A DNA stretch of 64,000 bases from Ulvibacter algarum (GTDB lineage: Bacteria; Bacteroidota; Bacteroidia; Flavobacteriales; Flavobacteriaceae): assembly GCA_947488905.1 (NCBI GenBank), contig CANLBJ010000001.1, positions 496,001 to 560,000 on the forward strand. The letters run 5' to 3'. The translations under genes were made by a program, and so were the position numbers. Every line of letters starts with the position of its first letter. Positions within the stretch are counted from its first letter, which is position 1. Below the pieces are notes generated by a model. The model did not search any database and was not told the origin of the DNA. It saw only the letters and a list, made by a program, of their open reading frames with translations. Below are positions 44,736 to 53,514 of the stretch, piece by piece.

Positions 44736-45641
44736 ATGATTTATCCAGAATCACTTAAAAAAGGTGATACAATAGCCATTATTTCTACCGCGAGAAAAAT
44801 CACTCAAAAGGAGTTAGCTCCATCTATTGAGATTATTAAATCTTGGGGTTTTAAAATTCTTTTTGGTAAAACCATTGGCGCAGAAGATCATCAGTTTGCA
44901 GGTGATGACGCACTGCGAACAGCAGATTTACAGCAGCAAATGGATGATGATGCTATTGCAGCAATATGGTGTGCACGTGGTGGTTATGGCACAGTGAGAG
45001 TTGTGGATGGCTTAGATTTTACAAAGTTTAAAAAACAACCCAAATGGATAATAGGCTATAGTGACGTAACCGTACTACATAATCATCTATGTAGAGAAGG
45101 TGTCGCCTCAGTTCATGGACAAATGTGTCTTGAGTTAGATAAGCGCACGCAGGCATCTAGAGATACATTAAAAGAGATTCTCTTCGGAAATTTTAAAGGT
45201 ATTACACATAGTTCTATTGCAGGAGATTTTTGCAGAGAAGGCGAAACAAGTGGTACTTTAATAGGTGGTAACCTCTCTGTATTATATTCTATTATAGGAA
45301 GTGACTCTGAGGTAGATTTTACAGGAAAGATACTATTTATTGAAGACCTTGATGAGATGTTGTATCATATAGACAGAATGATGCAAAATCTAAAAAGAAG
45401 CGGTGTTTTAAGCAAAATTTCGGGGCTTATAGTTGGTGGTATGAATCACATGCGAGACAATACAATCCCTTTTGGTCAAACAGCAAATGAGATTATTGCT
45501 GCGGCAGTGTCTAATTATAAGTACCCTGTTAGCTATAGTTTTCCTGCAGGACATATAAGTGATAACAGAGCCCTTGTTATGGGGGCAAGTGTTAGACTTT
45601 TTGTGACTAAAGATACTGCACAATTAACCTATACTATTTAA
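44736..45641 (+). CDS. LD-carboxypeptidase (peptidase S66)
   Basis: The protein has 301 residues. It shows the S66 pattern: AAIWCARGGYGTVRVVD, the nucleophile Ser109 in IIGYSDVTVLHNH, GEGETSG-like REGETSGTLIGGNLSVL, LFIEDLDEMLYHIDRM, and a late His in FPAGHISDNRALVMG. LdcA cleaves the terminal D-Ala from murein tetrapeptides during recycling; MccF relatives act on microcin C-type conjugates. It lacks a signal peptide, consistent with a cytoplasmic enzyme. It is 2 bases ahead of yraN. Confidence 0.93.
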   Translation: MIYPESLKKGDTIAIISTARKITQKELAPSIEIIKSWGFKILFGKTIGAEDHQFAGDDALRTADLQQQMDDDAIAAIWCARGGYGTVRVVDGLDFTKFKKQPKWIIGYSDVTVLHNHLCREGVASVHGQMCLELDKRTQASRDTLKEILFGNFKGITHSSIAGDFCREGETSGTLIGGNLSVLYSIIGSDSEVDFTGKILFIEDLDEMLYHIDRMMQNLKRSGVLSKISGLIVGGMNHMRDNTIPFGQTANEIIAAAVSNYKYPVSYSFPAGHISDNRALVMGASVRLFVTKDTAQLTYTI

Positions 45642-45643
45642 TA

Positions 45644-46003
45644 ATGGCAGAACACAATGAACTAGGCGAATGGGGTGAGGAGTTTGCGACAATACATTTG
45701 CTCAAAAATGATTACGAAATTCTAGAACGTAACTGGAGATTTCAGAAAGCAGAGATAGACATTATTGCTAAAAAAAATAACGAGATTATTATTGTAGAGG
45801 TGAAAACCCGTAACAGTGACTTTTTTGGTGATCCACAAGATTTTGTCACTTCTGGAAAAATAAAATTACTTACTAAGGCAGCAAATGAATATTTGATTTC
45901 TAATGAGATCTCGCTAGAAGCTCGGTTTGATATTATAGCAATACTCAAGAATAAAACGACAGAGAAATTGGAGCATTTTGAGAATGCTTTTTATCATTTT
46001 TAG
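45644..46003 (+). CDS. yraN: YraN-family (UPF0102) putative nuclease
   Basis: The protein has 119 residues, standard length. LGEWGEEFATIHLLKNDYEI and the PD-(D/E)xK-like core AEIDIIAKKNNEIIIVEVKT are the family signature. It is a predicted Holliday junction-resolvase-like nuclease, with function unproven. The start lies 2 bases after the LD-carboxypeptidase stop. Confidence 0.92.
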   Translation: MAEHNELGEWGEEFATIHLLKNDYEILERNWRFQKAEIDIIAKKNNEIIIVEVKTRNSDFFGDPQDFVTSGKIKLLTKAANEYLISNEISLEARFDIIAILKNKTTEKLEHFENAFYHF

Positions 46004-46020
46004 AAAGAACTACCCATAAA

Positions 46021-46048
46021 AAAAAATCCCGCAAAGGCAGGATTTTTT
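46021..46048. terminator. Bidirectional terminator
   Basis: AAAAAATCC / GGATTTTTT with an inner GC pair between the convergent yraN and TlpA-like genes. Confidence 0.82.
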
Positions 46049-46073
46049 ATAGTATGATATGAATTTGAGTTTT

Positions 46074-47402
46074 TTACTTCTCTATTACAAGTGCCTTAAA
46101 AACTTGCTCAAGTGTTTCTGGTTTTGCTATAATTTTTTTCTCTGAGTCAAGTATAAAATAAGTAGGAGTAGCAGTTACATCATATGCGTTTCCAATCTCG
46201 TTATCCCATTTTTTTAAACCAAGTACATTAATAAATTCTGGAAATCTTGAAGCAACTGGTGTCCATTCTGCTTCAAAGTCTTCTAAGCCTACTGCAATTA
46301 CTTTTACAGAGTCTGGCGTCATAGTTTCTACTTTAGCGTGTAATTTAGGGATCTCATTAAGACAGTGAGAACAAAGGCTACTCCAGAAAGCAATAACATA
46401 CCGCTCTGCTGGCTCTAGATCGTGAAAATATTTAATGTATGTTTTGTCTCCTTCGTATTCTGGCCAAGAAAAGTTAGGTGCTTTTGCTCCTATTGATACA
46501 TTTTTATAGGTTTCTAGTTTTGTAGCAAGTGCTGTATCACCTAGTTTTTTTGAAATAGGGATGAGGTGTTTCTCTGCAAGATGGTTTGCTTCTTTTACTT
46601 GCTCATTAGCAGTAAGAAAATCCCAAAGATTTGAGAGCAATTGTTTTTGATATTTAGCATCTGTTACAGCTACTTTTTTTGCAACAACATCAATGTTAGC
46701 CATTCTAGAAGTTGCAGATTTTTTATCATCAACTTTAGTAAAAATATACTTAATAGATTGCTCTAAAGGTAACCCAGAGTTTTGAAGCAATGGTTTTGTA
46801 AAATCAAAACTGTCAAAATAATTTCTTTTTGCTTTTGCTGCATAAATGTCATATGAAGAAAAGTTACTTTCAAGATAAGGCTTTACAGCATCAATTAAAT
46901 CATGAACTAACATTCCTTCAGATCTTTTAAGGATGTCGTTGTACCACTCTTTTTGAGTGCTGAGTACTTTTTCTATTTTTCGCTCTTTCACATTTTCTTC
47001 TGTCAGTAATGCATCTATTTGTGCCTTAAAAACAGGGCTTTGTGATACATATTCTGACCAGATCTTGTTTTCTTCAGAAGCAGAAAAAGTAATGACATTA
47101 TCTGCACTAAATGTGAACTCTACAGGTTCTTTACCGCTATAAATAAAATCAAAAAAGTGCTGATCTTGTGGCAGGTTATAAACTATACGATACATTCCGG
47201 GTGTGATATCTTCTTTAATATCTAATACAAAAGTACCTTCGGCGTCTATGTTTGAGTCTGTTACATAATACACATTATCTGGAGCAATGCGATACAGAAT
47301 ACCAAATTGAAAACTATTTTCTGGTGCAAAATGACCAGTGATAGTTTGTTGTGCCATTGCTAGCAATGGGAATAATAATAATCCGAGTAGAATTTTTTTC
47401 AT
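46074..47402 (-). CDS. TlpA-like exported thioredoxin-domain protein
   Basis: The protein has 442 residues with a signal peptide ending AMAQQTI. The N-terminal half is a DUF4369-like beta region, the middle is helical, and the C-terminal thioredoxin fold begins near 300 (SIGAKAPNFSWPEYEGD) with the active-site motif WSSLCSHCLNEIP and the cis-Pro in VTATPTYFILD. It should act as a thiol-disulfide exchange protein in the periplasm. The CxxC spacer SH departs from the common PP or GP pair. The gene stands alone. Confidence 0.9.
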   Translation of the reverse strand: MKKILLGLLLFPLLAMAQQTITGHFAPENSFQFGILYRIAPDNVYYVTDSNIDAEGTFVLDIKEDITPGMYRIVYNLPQDQHFFDFIYSGKEPVEFTFSADNVITFSASEENKIWSEYVSQSPVFKAQIDALLTEENVKERKIEKVLSTQKEWYNDILKRSEGMLVHDLIDAVKPYLESNFSSYDIYAAKAKRNYFDSFDFTKPLLQNSGLPLEQSIKYIFTKVDDKKSATSRMANIDVVAKKVAVTDAKYQKQLLSNLWDFLTANEQVKEANHLAEKHLIPISKKLGDTALATKLETYKNVSIGAKAPNFSWPEYEGDKTYIKYFHDLEPAERYVIAFWSSLCSHCLNEIPKLHAKVETMTPDSVKVIAVGLEDFEAEWTPVASRFPEFINVLGLKKWDNEIGNAYDVTATPTYFILDSEKKIIAKPETLEQVFKALVIEK

Positions 47403-47541
47403 CTTTAAATGATTCTATTTTTGTTAAATATACTGTGAACTCATATAAACACTATCTATTTGCTTAAAAATAAAATTTCAAGCATTGCTTTTTCGCTTAA
47501 ACACGAATAAACTAGAAGAGTCTAACTATCCTAAGCAAGAC

Positions 47542-50500
47542 TTATGCCGAAAATTTTTCAAGCACTGTTAATACTTCACTAACAGATCTTACTTTATCAA
47601 TGTTTAATAATAAACGCAATCCATTTCTGGTTTGTTTTTCTTTCATTTTTACTTTTGGGGTGTTAGTCTGCATAAACTGCAAAACTTTACTAAAACCGGG
47701 GCTTTGATAATAATCGCTTTGTTGATCACTTAAAAAATAACCAATAAACCTTCCTTGTTTCATCACCACTCGTTCAAGGCCCATTTTAATTGCAATCCAC
47801 TTAATACGAACACTGTTTAATAAGTCTACGGCTTCTTCTGGTAGTTCTCCAAAACGGTCTACTAATTCCTTCTGAAATTTTAATAACTCAGCCTCATCTT
47901 TAATCTCATTTAACTTTGTGTAAAGATTTAATCTTTCAGTAATATTATTAACATAATCATCCGGAAATAATAACTCAAAGTCTGTGTCAATAACCACTTC
48001 TTTTACAAATATGCGCTCGCCAAGAGAGGCTGTTGTGTCTGCATATAGATCTTTAAATTCCTTTTCTTTAAGTTCTTCAATTGCTTCTGCAAGTATTTTT
48101 TGATACGTTTCAAAACCTATTTCATTGATAAACCCACTTTGTTCACCACCTAGTAAATCTCCAGCTCCACGTATTTCAAGATCTTTCATTGCGATGTTGA
48201 TACCACTACCTAAGTCGCTAAACTGCTCAAGTGCTGTAATACGTTTACGGGCATCATCTGTCATAGCAGAATATGGTGGCGTGATAAAATAGCAAAATGC
48301 TTTTTTGTTACTACGACCTACACGACCGCGCATTTGGTGGAGGTCACTTAACCCAAAGTTGTTTGCGTTATTAATAAATATAGTGTTGGCATTACTAACA
48401 TCAAGACCACTTTCAATAATAGTTGTTGCAACTAGCACATCAAACTCATTATTCATAAAAGCAAGCATTAATGCTTCTAGCTTTTTCCCGTCCATCTGCC
48501 CATGACCAATACCAATTTTTGCATCTGGTACTAATCGCTGTATCATTCCTGCAACTTCTTTGATGTTCTCAATTCTATTGTGTACAAAAAACGTTTGCCC
48601 ACCACGAGAGATCTCATAGCGTATAGCATCTCTAATAATCTCTTGTCCAAAACGAACTACGTGTGTTTCTACAGGGTGTCTATTAGGTGGTGGCGTAGTA
48701 ATCACACTTAAATCACGTGCTGCCATTAATGAGAATTGAAGAGTTCTCGGGATAGGTGTAGCGGTTAGTGTAAGTGTATCTACGTTCTCTTTTATGGTCT
48801 TTAATTTGTCTTTTACGGCTACGCCAAATTTCTGCTCTTCATCAATAATTAAAAGGCCAAGATCTTTAAACTCTACAGATTTACTCACTAATTGATGCGT
48901 CCCGATAACAATATCTACTTTGCCTTCCTTTAATCCATCAAGTACGGTGCGTCGTTCTTTGGCAGTTCTAAAACGGTTGAGATAATCTACCGTTACTGGC
49001 ATTCCAGAAAGACGCTCACTAAAGGTATTAAAATGTTGATACGCAAGAATTGTAGTAGGGACTAAAATGGCTACTTGTTTTCCGTTATCAACTGCTTTAA
49101 ATGCTGCGCGAACTGCTACTTCTGTTTTACCAAAACCTACGTCACCACAGACTAGACGATCCATAGGGCGTTCACTCTCCATGTCTGCTTTTACATCTGC
49201 TGTTGCCGTAGATTGGTCTGGTGTGTCTTCAAACATAAAACTAGATTCTAGCTCATGTTGTAGGTAACTATCTGGATCATATTGAAATCCTTTTTGAGTC
49301 CTTCTTTTTGCGTAAAGTTCAATAAGGTTAAAAGCAATGTGTTTAACTCTCGCTTTCGTTTTCTGTTTAAGTTTTTTCCAGGCAGCGCTTCCTAGCTTGT
49401 ATATTTTAGGAGCAGACCCATCTTTACCGTTAAATTTTGAAATTTTATGTAATGAATGTATGCTCAAATATAGAATATCTCGATCCCCATAAATCAATTT
49501 TATAGCTTCCTGCATTTTGCCCTCAACCTCAATTTTTTGAAGTCCGCCAAATTTTCCAATTCCGTGATCAATATGTGTTACATAATCACCAACCTCAAGG
49601 TTAGTAAGTTCTTTTAAGGTAATCGCTTGCTTTTTTGCGTACCCATTTTTAAGGTTGAACTTATGATAGCGCTCAAATATTTGATGATCTGTATAGCAAA
49701 TATTTCTGTTCTCATAATCAATAAACCCTTGATATAAAGGGAAAACAACAGTTTCAAATTGCTCTACGTGACCTTGTGCGTCTTCAAAAATATCGTGAAA
49801 TCTTTTTGCTTGTTGCTCACTACTACAGAAAATGTAGTTGGTATAACCGTCTGCCGTGTTTTCATTTAGATTCTTAATCAATAAATCAAACTGCTTATTG
49901 AATGATGGTTGCGGTTTTGTGTTAAAAACAATAGAGCTGTCACCCTGAGCTTGTCGAAGGGCATCTTCGCTAGATTTTCCAGATGAGAGCGTAATTCTCT
50001 TATAATCTCTTAATTGCTTTTTAAGCAACTTAGAAGTGCAAAAGAGCTCTACCGGTGTGGCTCTTTTAATCTCACCATCTGTTTTATTAAAAGCGTCCGT
50101 TGCTTTTTCATAAAGCTTGTCTATCGCACCACTTAAAAGCTCTTCGTTTTTAAGACAAATGACCGTTTTATTAGATACATATTTTAAGAAACTTTCTCTG
50201 TTCTCATCTAGATGTTTGTTCTCTACATTTGGAATAATAGAAATCTTTTTTAACTGCTCAAGCGAGAGTTGTGTTTCTACATCAAACGTACGAATGCTAT
50301 CTACATCATCGCCAAAAAACTCTATACGATATGGCTCATCATTACTATAACTAAACACATCTAATATACCACCGCGAACAGAAAACTCTCCAGGTTCTGT
50401 GACAAAGTCTGTACGCTTAAACTTGTACTCAAAGAGCACTTCATTAACAAAATCAATTGTGACGTGTTCTCCTACAGAAATTTTTAGCGTGTTTTTGTCG

Positions 50501-50916
50501 AGCTCTTTTTTTGTAACTACCTTTTCAAATAGAGCTTCGGGATAGGTCACAATTATAGAAGGCTTACGGCGAGAGTTAATTCTATTTAAAACTTCACTCC
50601 TTAATAAAACATTTGCATTATCTGTCTCTTCTATCTGGTAGGGTCTTCTGTAACTACCTGGGTAGAAAAGCACATTATCATCGCCTAATAGGTTTTCAAG
50701 ATCGTTGAGGTGATAGGCGGCTTCTTCCTTGTCATTAAGTATCAATAAAAAGGGAAGGTCTGATGTCTTGAATGTTTCAGCAACTATTAAAGATACAGCA
50801 CTACCTACAAGTCCAGATACTACGCAGTTGTCCCTGCTTTCTGTTAAAAGCTGGGAGTTTAAATCTTTTAAAGCCGTTGATTTTGAAAACAACGATCGAA
50901 CAAGTGTTTTGCTCAT
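47542..50916 (-). CDS. mfd: Transcription-repair coupling factor Mfd
   Basis: The 1124-residue protein (ATG at 50916; a TTG at 50928 is upstream) displaces stalled RNA polymerase and recruits UvrAB. It has a UvrB-homology N-terminus (SVRGGILDVFSYSNDEPYRI), an RNA-polymerase-interacting domain (VGDYVTHIDHGIGKFGGLQK), the RecG-like helicase with Walker A (GDVGFGKTEVAVRAAFKA), DEEQ box (LIIDEEQKFGV), LTLTATPIPRTLQ, MRGRVGR, and the C-terminal TRCF domain. A short peptide DALRQAQGDS (about residues 318-327) is encoded by a dispersed repeat and seems to be an insertion. Confidence 0.96.
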   Translation of the reverse strand: MSKTLVRSLFSKSTALKDLNSQLLTESRDNCVVSGLVGSAVSLIVAETFKTSDLPFLLILNDKEEAAYHLNDLENLLGDDNVLFYPGSYRRPYQIEETDNANVLLRSEVLNRINSRRKPSIIVTYPEALFEKVVTKKELDKNTLKISVGEHVTIDFVNEVLFEYKFKRTDFVTEPGEFSVRGGILDVFSYSNDEPYRIEFFGDDVDSIRTFDVETQLSLEQLKKISIIPNVENKHLDENRESFLKYVSNKTVICLKNEELLSGAIDKLYEKATDAFNKTDGEIKRATPVELFCTSKLLKKQLRDYKRITLSSGKSSEDALRQAQGDSSIVFNTKPQPSFNKQFDLLIKNLNENTADGYTNYIFCSSEQQAKRFHDIFEDAQGHVEQFETVVFPLYQGFIDYENRNICYTDHQIFERYHKFNLKNGYAKKQAITLKELTNLEVGDYVTHIDHGIGKFGGLQKIEVEGKMQEAIKLIYGDRDILYLSIHSLHKISKFNGKDGSAPKIYKLGSAAWKKLKQKTKARVKHIAFNLIELYAKRRTQKGFQYDPDSYLQHELESSFMFEDTPDQSTATADVKADMESERPMDRLVCGDVGFGKTEVAVRAAFKAVDNGKQVAILVPTTILAYQHFNTFSERLSGMPVTVDYLNRFRTAKERRTVLDGLKEGKVDIVIGTHQLVSKSVEFKDLGLLIIDEEQKFGVAVKDKLKTIKENVDTLTLTATPIPRTLQFSLMAARDLSVITTPPPNRHPVETHVVRFGQEIIRDAIRYEISRGGQTFFVHNRIENIKEVAGMIQRLVPDAKIGIGHGQMDGKKLEALMLAFMNNEFDVLVATTIIESGLDVSNANTIFINNANNFGLSDLHQMRGRVGRSNKKAFCYFITPPYSAMTDDARKRITALEQFSDLGSGINIAMKDLEIRGAGDLLGGEQSGFINEIGFETYQKILAEAIEELKEKEFKDLYADTTASLGERIFVKEVVIDTDFELLFPDDYVNNITERLNLYTKLNEIKDEAELLKFQKELVDRFGELPEEAVDLLNSVRIKWIAIKMGLERVVMKQGRFIGYFLSDQQSDYYQSPGFSKVLQFMQTNTPKVKMKEKQTRNGLRLLLNIDKVRSVSEVLTVLEKFSA
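49938..49963. repeat. TGTCACCCTGAGC...GTCGAAGGG repeat inside mfd
   Basis: This 26-bp sequence begins TGTCACCCTGAGCTTGTCGA and is the common intergenic repeat. It lies in frame in mfd and adds DALRQAQGD to a poorly conserved linker. A related inverted pair is at 37314-37421. Confidence 0.8.
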
Positions 50917-51106
50917 TGAAATGCCCAAGAGGTTGGGTGTTTTTTTTCAATTCACACAAAAGTGGAATCTACTTTATTTCTGAAAAAATTATACTATTTG
51001 AAAACTAGTAAAGAAAAGTTATCACTTAACTTACAATTGACAAAAATAATCAATTTAATATGGTTCTAGTGTTCTTTTTTTAATGCTAAAGTATTACTTG
51101 TTTTAA

Positions 51107-51541
51107 GTGCTGAAATTATTAGAGTATCTGAAATTTGATTATTTTTGTAAATCTAAATTCGTTTCTCTGAAGAAGTTTTTTGTCATATTATTATTGTTGA
51201 GTTTTGCTGCAAGACCTATGGTTTTTGTGGGCTACTTTTCTTACTTTCAGTTAAATATAGATTATATCATTGAGACGTATTGTGTAAATAAAGATAAGCC
51301 TCAAATGGCTTGTAATGGGCAATGTCATCTTAGCAAACAATTACAGACTACTACAACAGAAGACGGTAGCACAAAAGCTGTTAATTTTCTGTCAGAATCT
51401 TTTTTTCCAGTTTTTATTCAGGCAAATGAAATGCTTGATTTTAAAATACCCACTCAACATATATATTTAGCCTGCACTTTTAGTGATACTCTTTATAAGT
51501 ATCAATTTTCTTCTTTTAATTTAAGGCCTCCAATAGCCTAA
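51107..51541 (+). CDS. Small Cys-containing exported protein of the copper-type cluster
   Basis: The open frame has 144 residues, but the start is uncertain. The GTG at 51107 adds an unlikely charged leader, and the true N-terminus may lie near the hydrophobic segment KKFFVILLLLSF (about residues 22-40). After it come ETYCVNKDKPQMACNGQCHL, with three Cys and one His in metal-binding spacing, and a tail ending FNLRPPIA. It precedes the MbnP-like gene by 64 bases. Metal binding is inference. I know no function for the family. Confidence 0.6.
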   Translation: MLKLLEYLKFDYFCKSKFVSLKKFFVILLLLSFAARPMVFVGYFSYFQLNIDYIIETYCVNKDKPQMACNGQCHLSKQLQTTTTEDGSTKAVNFLSESFFPVFIQANEMLDFKIPTQHIYLACTFSDTLYKYQFSSFNLRPPIA

Positions 51542-51605
51542 GTATTTATTTCTAGTAGACTATTACAGTCTATTTTTTTTATAAATAATTACAAAATTAA
51601 TACAA

Positions 51606-52409
51606 ATGAAAATTACAAAATTTACGTTTGCACTACTTTCATGTGCAATATTATTATCAGCGTGTTCATCAGATGATGACGCTGCTACAGAAGATTTATC
51701 AGGACAAACAGGAGATTTAGTTCTTAAATTTGACAACGGTGTTGGTGACCAAGATTTTATTTTTGGTACTGAATACGCTAAGTCTAATAATGAGTCTTAT
51801 AAGGTAGATAACCTTAAATACATTATTAGTAACGTAAGACTTACAGATGATGAGGGTAATGTGTTTGAATACCCAACCGAAGATAATATCTTTATAGTTG
51901 ATGAAGAAGATGGTAACAATGCTGGCGAAATCTATATCACACTAGAAAATGTTGATGCAGCAGATTATGTATCTGTTACTTATGGTGTAGGTGTTGATCA
52001 AGAGCGTTTTCTGCTAGGAGCAGAAGGGCAAGGAGACTTTTTAGATGAAGCTTCAGATGAAGGTATGATGTGGTCTTGGGCTTCTGGTTACAAGTTTATA
52101 AGAATAGATGGAACTTTTACTAATGACACAACTACAGATGAGCCTTTAAATGTGCATATGGGTAGTGTTGGTACTTCTCTAGATAATTATAGGGAGTTAA
52201 CTCTTGTGTTGCCTAATTCTGCAAGGGTGAGAACAGATGATACTCCAGAGATACACTTAAAAGCTGATATCTCTAAAGTTTTTGATGGTACTACTTCTGT
52301 AAACTTTGCAGATGGGTATGATCAAGTGCACACAGATGCTACAGAGACCCCTGTAATAGCTACTAACATTCAAGGAATGTTTAGTGTGGACCACGTTCAT
52401 AACGATTAA
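51606..52409 (+). CDS. MbnP-like copper-associated lipoprotein
   Basis: The protein has 267 residues with a lipobox (ILLSAC, Cys20) and so is membrane-anchored. A beta-rich domain follows with DNLKYIISNVRLTDDEGNVF, YGVGVDQERF and MMWSWASGYKFIRIDGTF. Trp156 and Trp158 sit in the conserved WxW-GYKF block; the protein ends FSVDHVHND. In MbnP, a copper-binding partner in methanobactin loci and beyond, a Trp is oxidised to kynurenine by the diheme enzyme MbnH. An MbnH-like gene follows 59 bases downstream. The Trp modification here is inference. Confidence 0.85.
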   Translation: MKITKFTFALLSCAILLSACSSDDDAATEDLSGQTGDLVLKFDNGVGDQDFIFGTEYAKSNNESYKVDNLKYIISNVRLTDDEGNVFEYPTEDNIFIVDEEDGNNAGEIYITLENVDAADYVSVTYGVGVDQERFLLGAEGQGDFLDEASDEGMMWSWASGYKFIRIDGTFTNDTTTDEPLNVHMGSVGTSLDNYRELTLVLPNSARVRTDDTPEIHLKADISKVFDGTTSVNFADGYDQVHTDATETPVIATNIQGMFSVDHVHND

Positions 52410-52467
52410 TTTTTTATAAGAACCACTGAGAACTGTCTTGGTTTTCAGTGGTTTAAATATAATTGTT

Positions 52468-53514
52468 ATGAAAAAACTATTAATAATGATGACTGTAACG
52501 GTCACGATGCTTTCGTGCTCAGATTCTAGCACACTTGCTAGTTATGAGGCCATACCTTTAGAGGTAAATGTGCCGTCTAATTTTCCTGATCTACAATATA
52601 ATTTAGATAATAACCCAGTTACAGAAGCTGGTTTTGAACTAGGAAAAAGCCTTTTTTATGAAGGAAAATTATCTTCAAATAATGCTATTGCGTGTGCTTT
52701 TTGTCATGAACAGGCATTTGCTTTTACGCACCACGGGCATAATTTAAGCCACGGTGTTAATGGTGGTGTTGGGTTTAGAAATGCGCAGCCTATTCAAAAT
52801 ATGGGATTCCAAACTTCATATATGTGGGATGGCTCAGCTTCTCATTTAGATCTACAGCCTATTATTCCTTTAACTAGTGATGTGGAGATGGGAGAAACCT
52901 TGAGTAATGTTATTTCAAAATTAGAGCAGGATACCTATTATCAAGAACAGTTTACAAGAGCTTTTGAAGATGGAGAAGTAAGTACAGAAAACATGCTCAA
53001 AGCTTTATCTCAGTTTATGGTAATGATGGTTTCTGGGGACTCTAAATATGATAAATATGTTAGACAAGAAGATAATGTCTCCCTATCTCAAATAGAAATG
53101 GATGGTCTGGCAACGTTTAATAATAAATGTACTTCTTGCCATGCGACAGATTTATTTACTGATCAAAGTTTTAGAAATAATGGCCTTCCAGTAAATCCGC
53201 AATTAGATGATAAAGGGCGTTTTAATATTCTAGAAGACCCTTCAGATTTATACAAATTTAAGGTGCCTAGTTTACGTAATATAGGGGTTACATACCCATA
53301 TATGCACGATGGTAGATTTGCAACACTAGAGGTAGTGCTTGATTTTTATGATACTGGTATGGTTGATAATGGTAATGTAGATAGCACTTTTAGCAGACCA
53401 GATGGTACTTTAGGTATTGACCTCTCTACTTATGAAAAAGAAAGCATTATCGCTTTTTTACACACACTAACAGACACACAATTTTTAGAAGATGAGCGTT
53501 TTTCAGAGTTTTAA
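52468..53514 (+). CDS. Diheme cytochrome-c peroxidase / MauG family, MbnH-like
   Basis: The protein has 348 residues from the ATG at 52468, which gives a lipoprotein signal (MKKLLIMMTVTVTMLSC, Cys17). There are two heme c sites: C76-x-x-C79-H80 (CAFCH) and C221-x-x-C224-H225 (CTSCH). GHNLSHGVNGGVGFRN and VTYPYMHDGRFAT are family blocks. The location next to an MbnP-like gene points to MbnH, which makes kynurenine from Trp, rather than a simple peroxide scavenger. Its C-terminal 23 bases overlap the next gene. Confidence 0.87.
   Translation: MKKLLIMMTVTVTMLSCSDSSTLASYEAIPLEVNVPSNFPDLQYNLDNNPVTEAGFELGKSLFYEGKLSSNNAIACAFCHEQAFAFTHHGHNLSHGVNGGVGFRNAQPIQNMGFQTSYMWDGSASHLDLQPIIPLTSDVEMGETLSNVISKLEQDTYYQEQFTRAFEDGEVSTENMLKALSQFMVMMVSGDSKYDKYVRQEDNVSLSQIEMDGLATFNNKCTSCHATDLFTDQSFRNNGLPVNPQLDDKGRFNILEDPSDLYKFKVPSLRNIGVTYPYMHDGRFATLEVVLDFYDTGMVDNGNVDSTFSRPDGTLGIDLSTYEKESIIAFLHTLTDTQFLEDERFSEF

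Noticed and set aside
49938-49963. Repeat in mfd as a frameshift or pseudogene sign
   Set aside because: The reading frame stays open and all Mfd motifs are intact on both sides.
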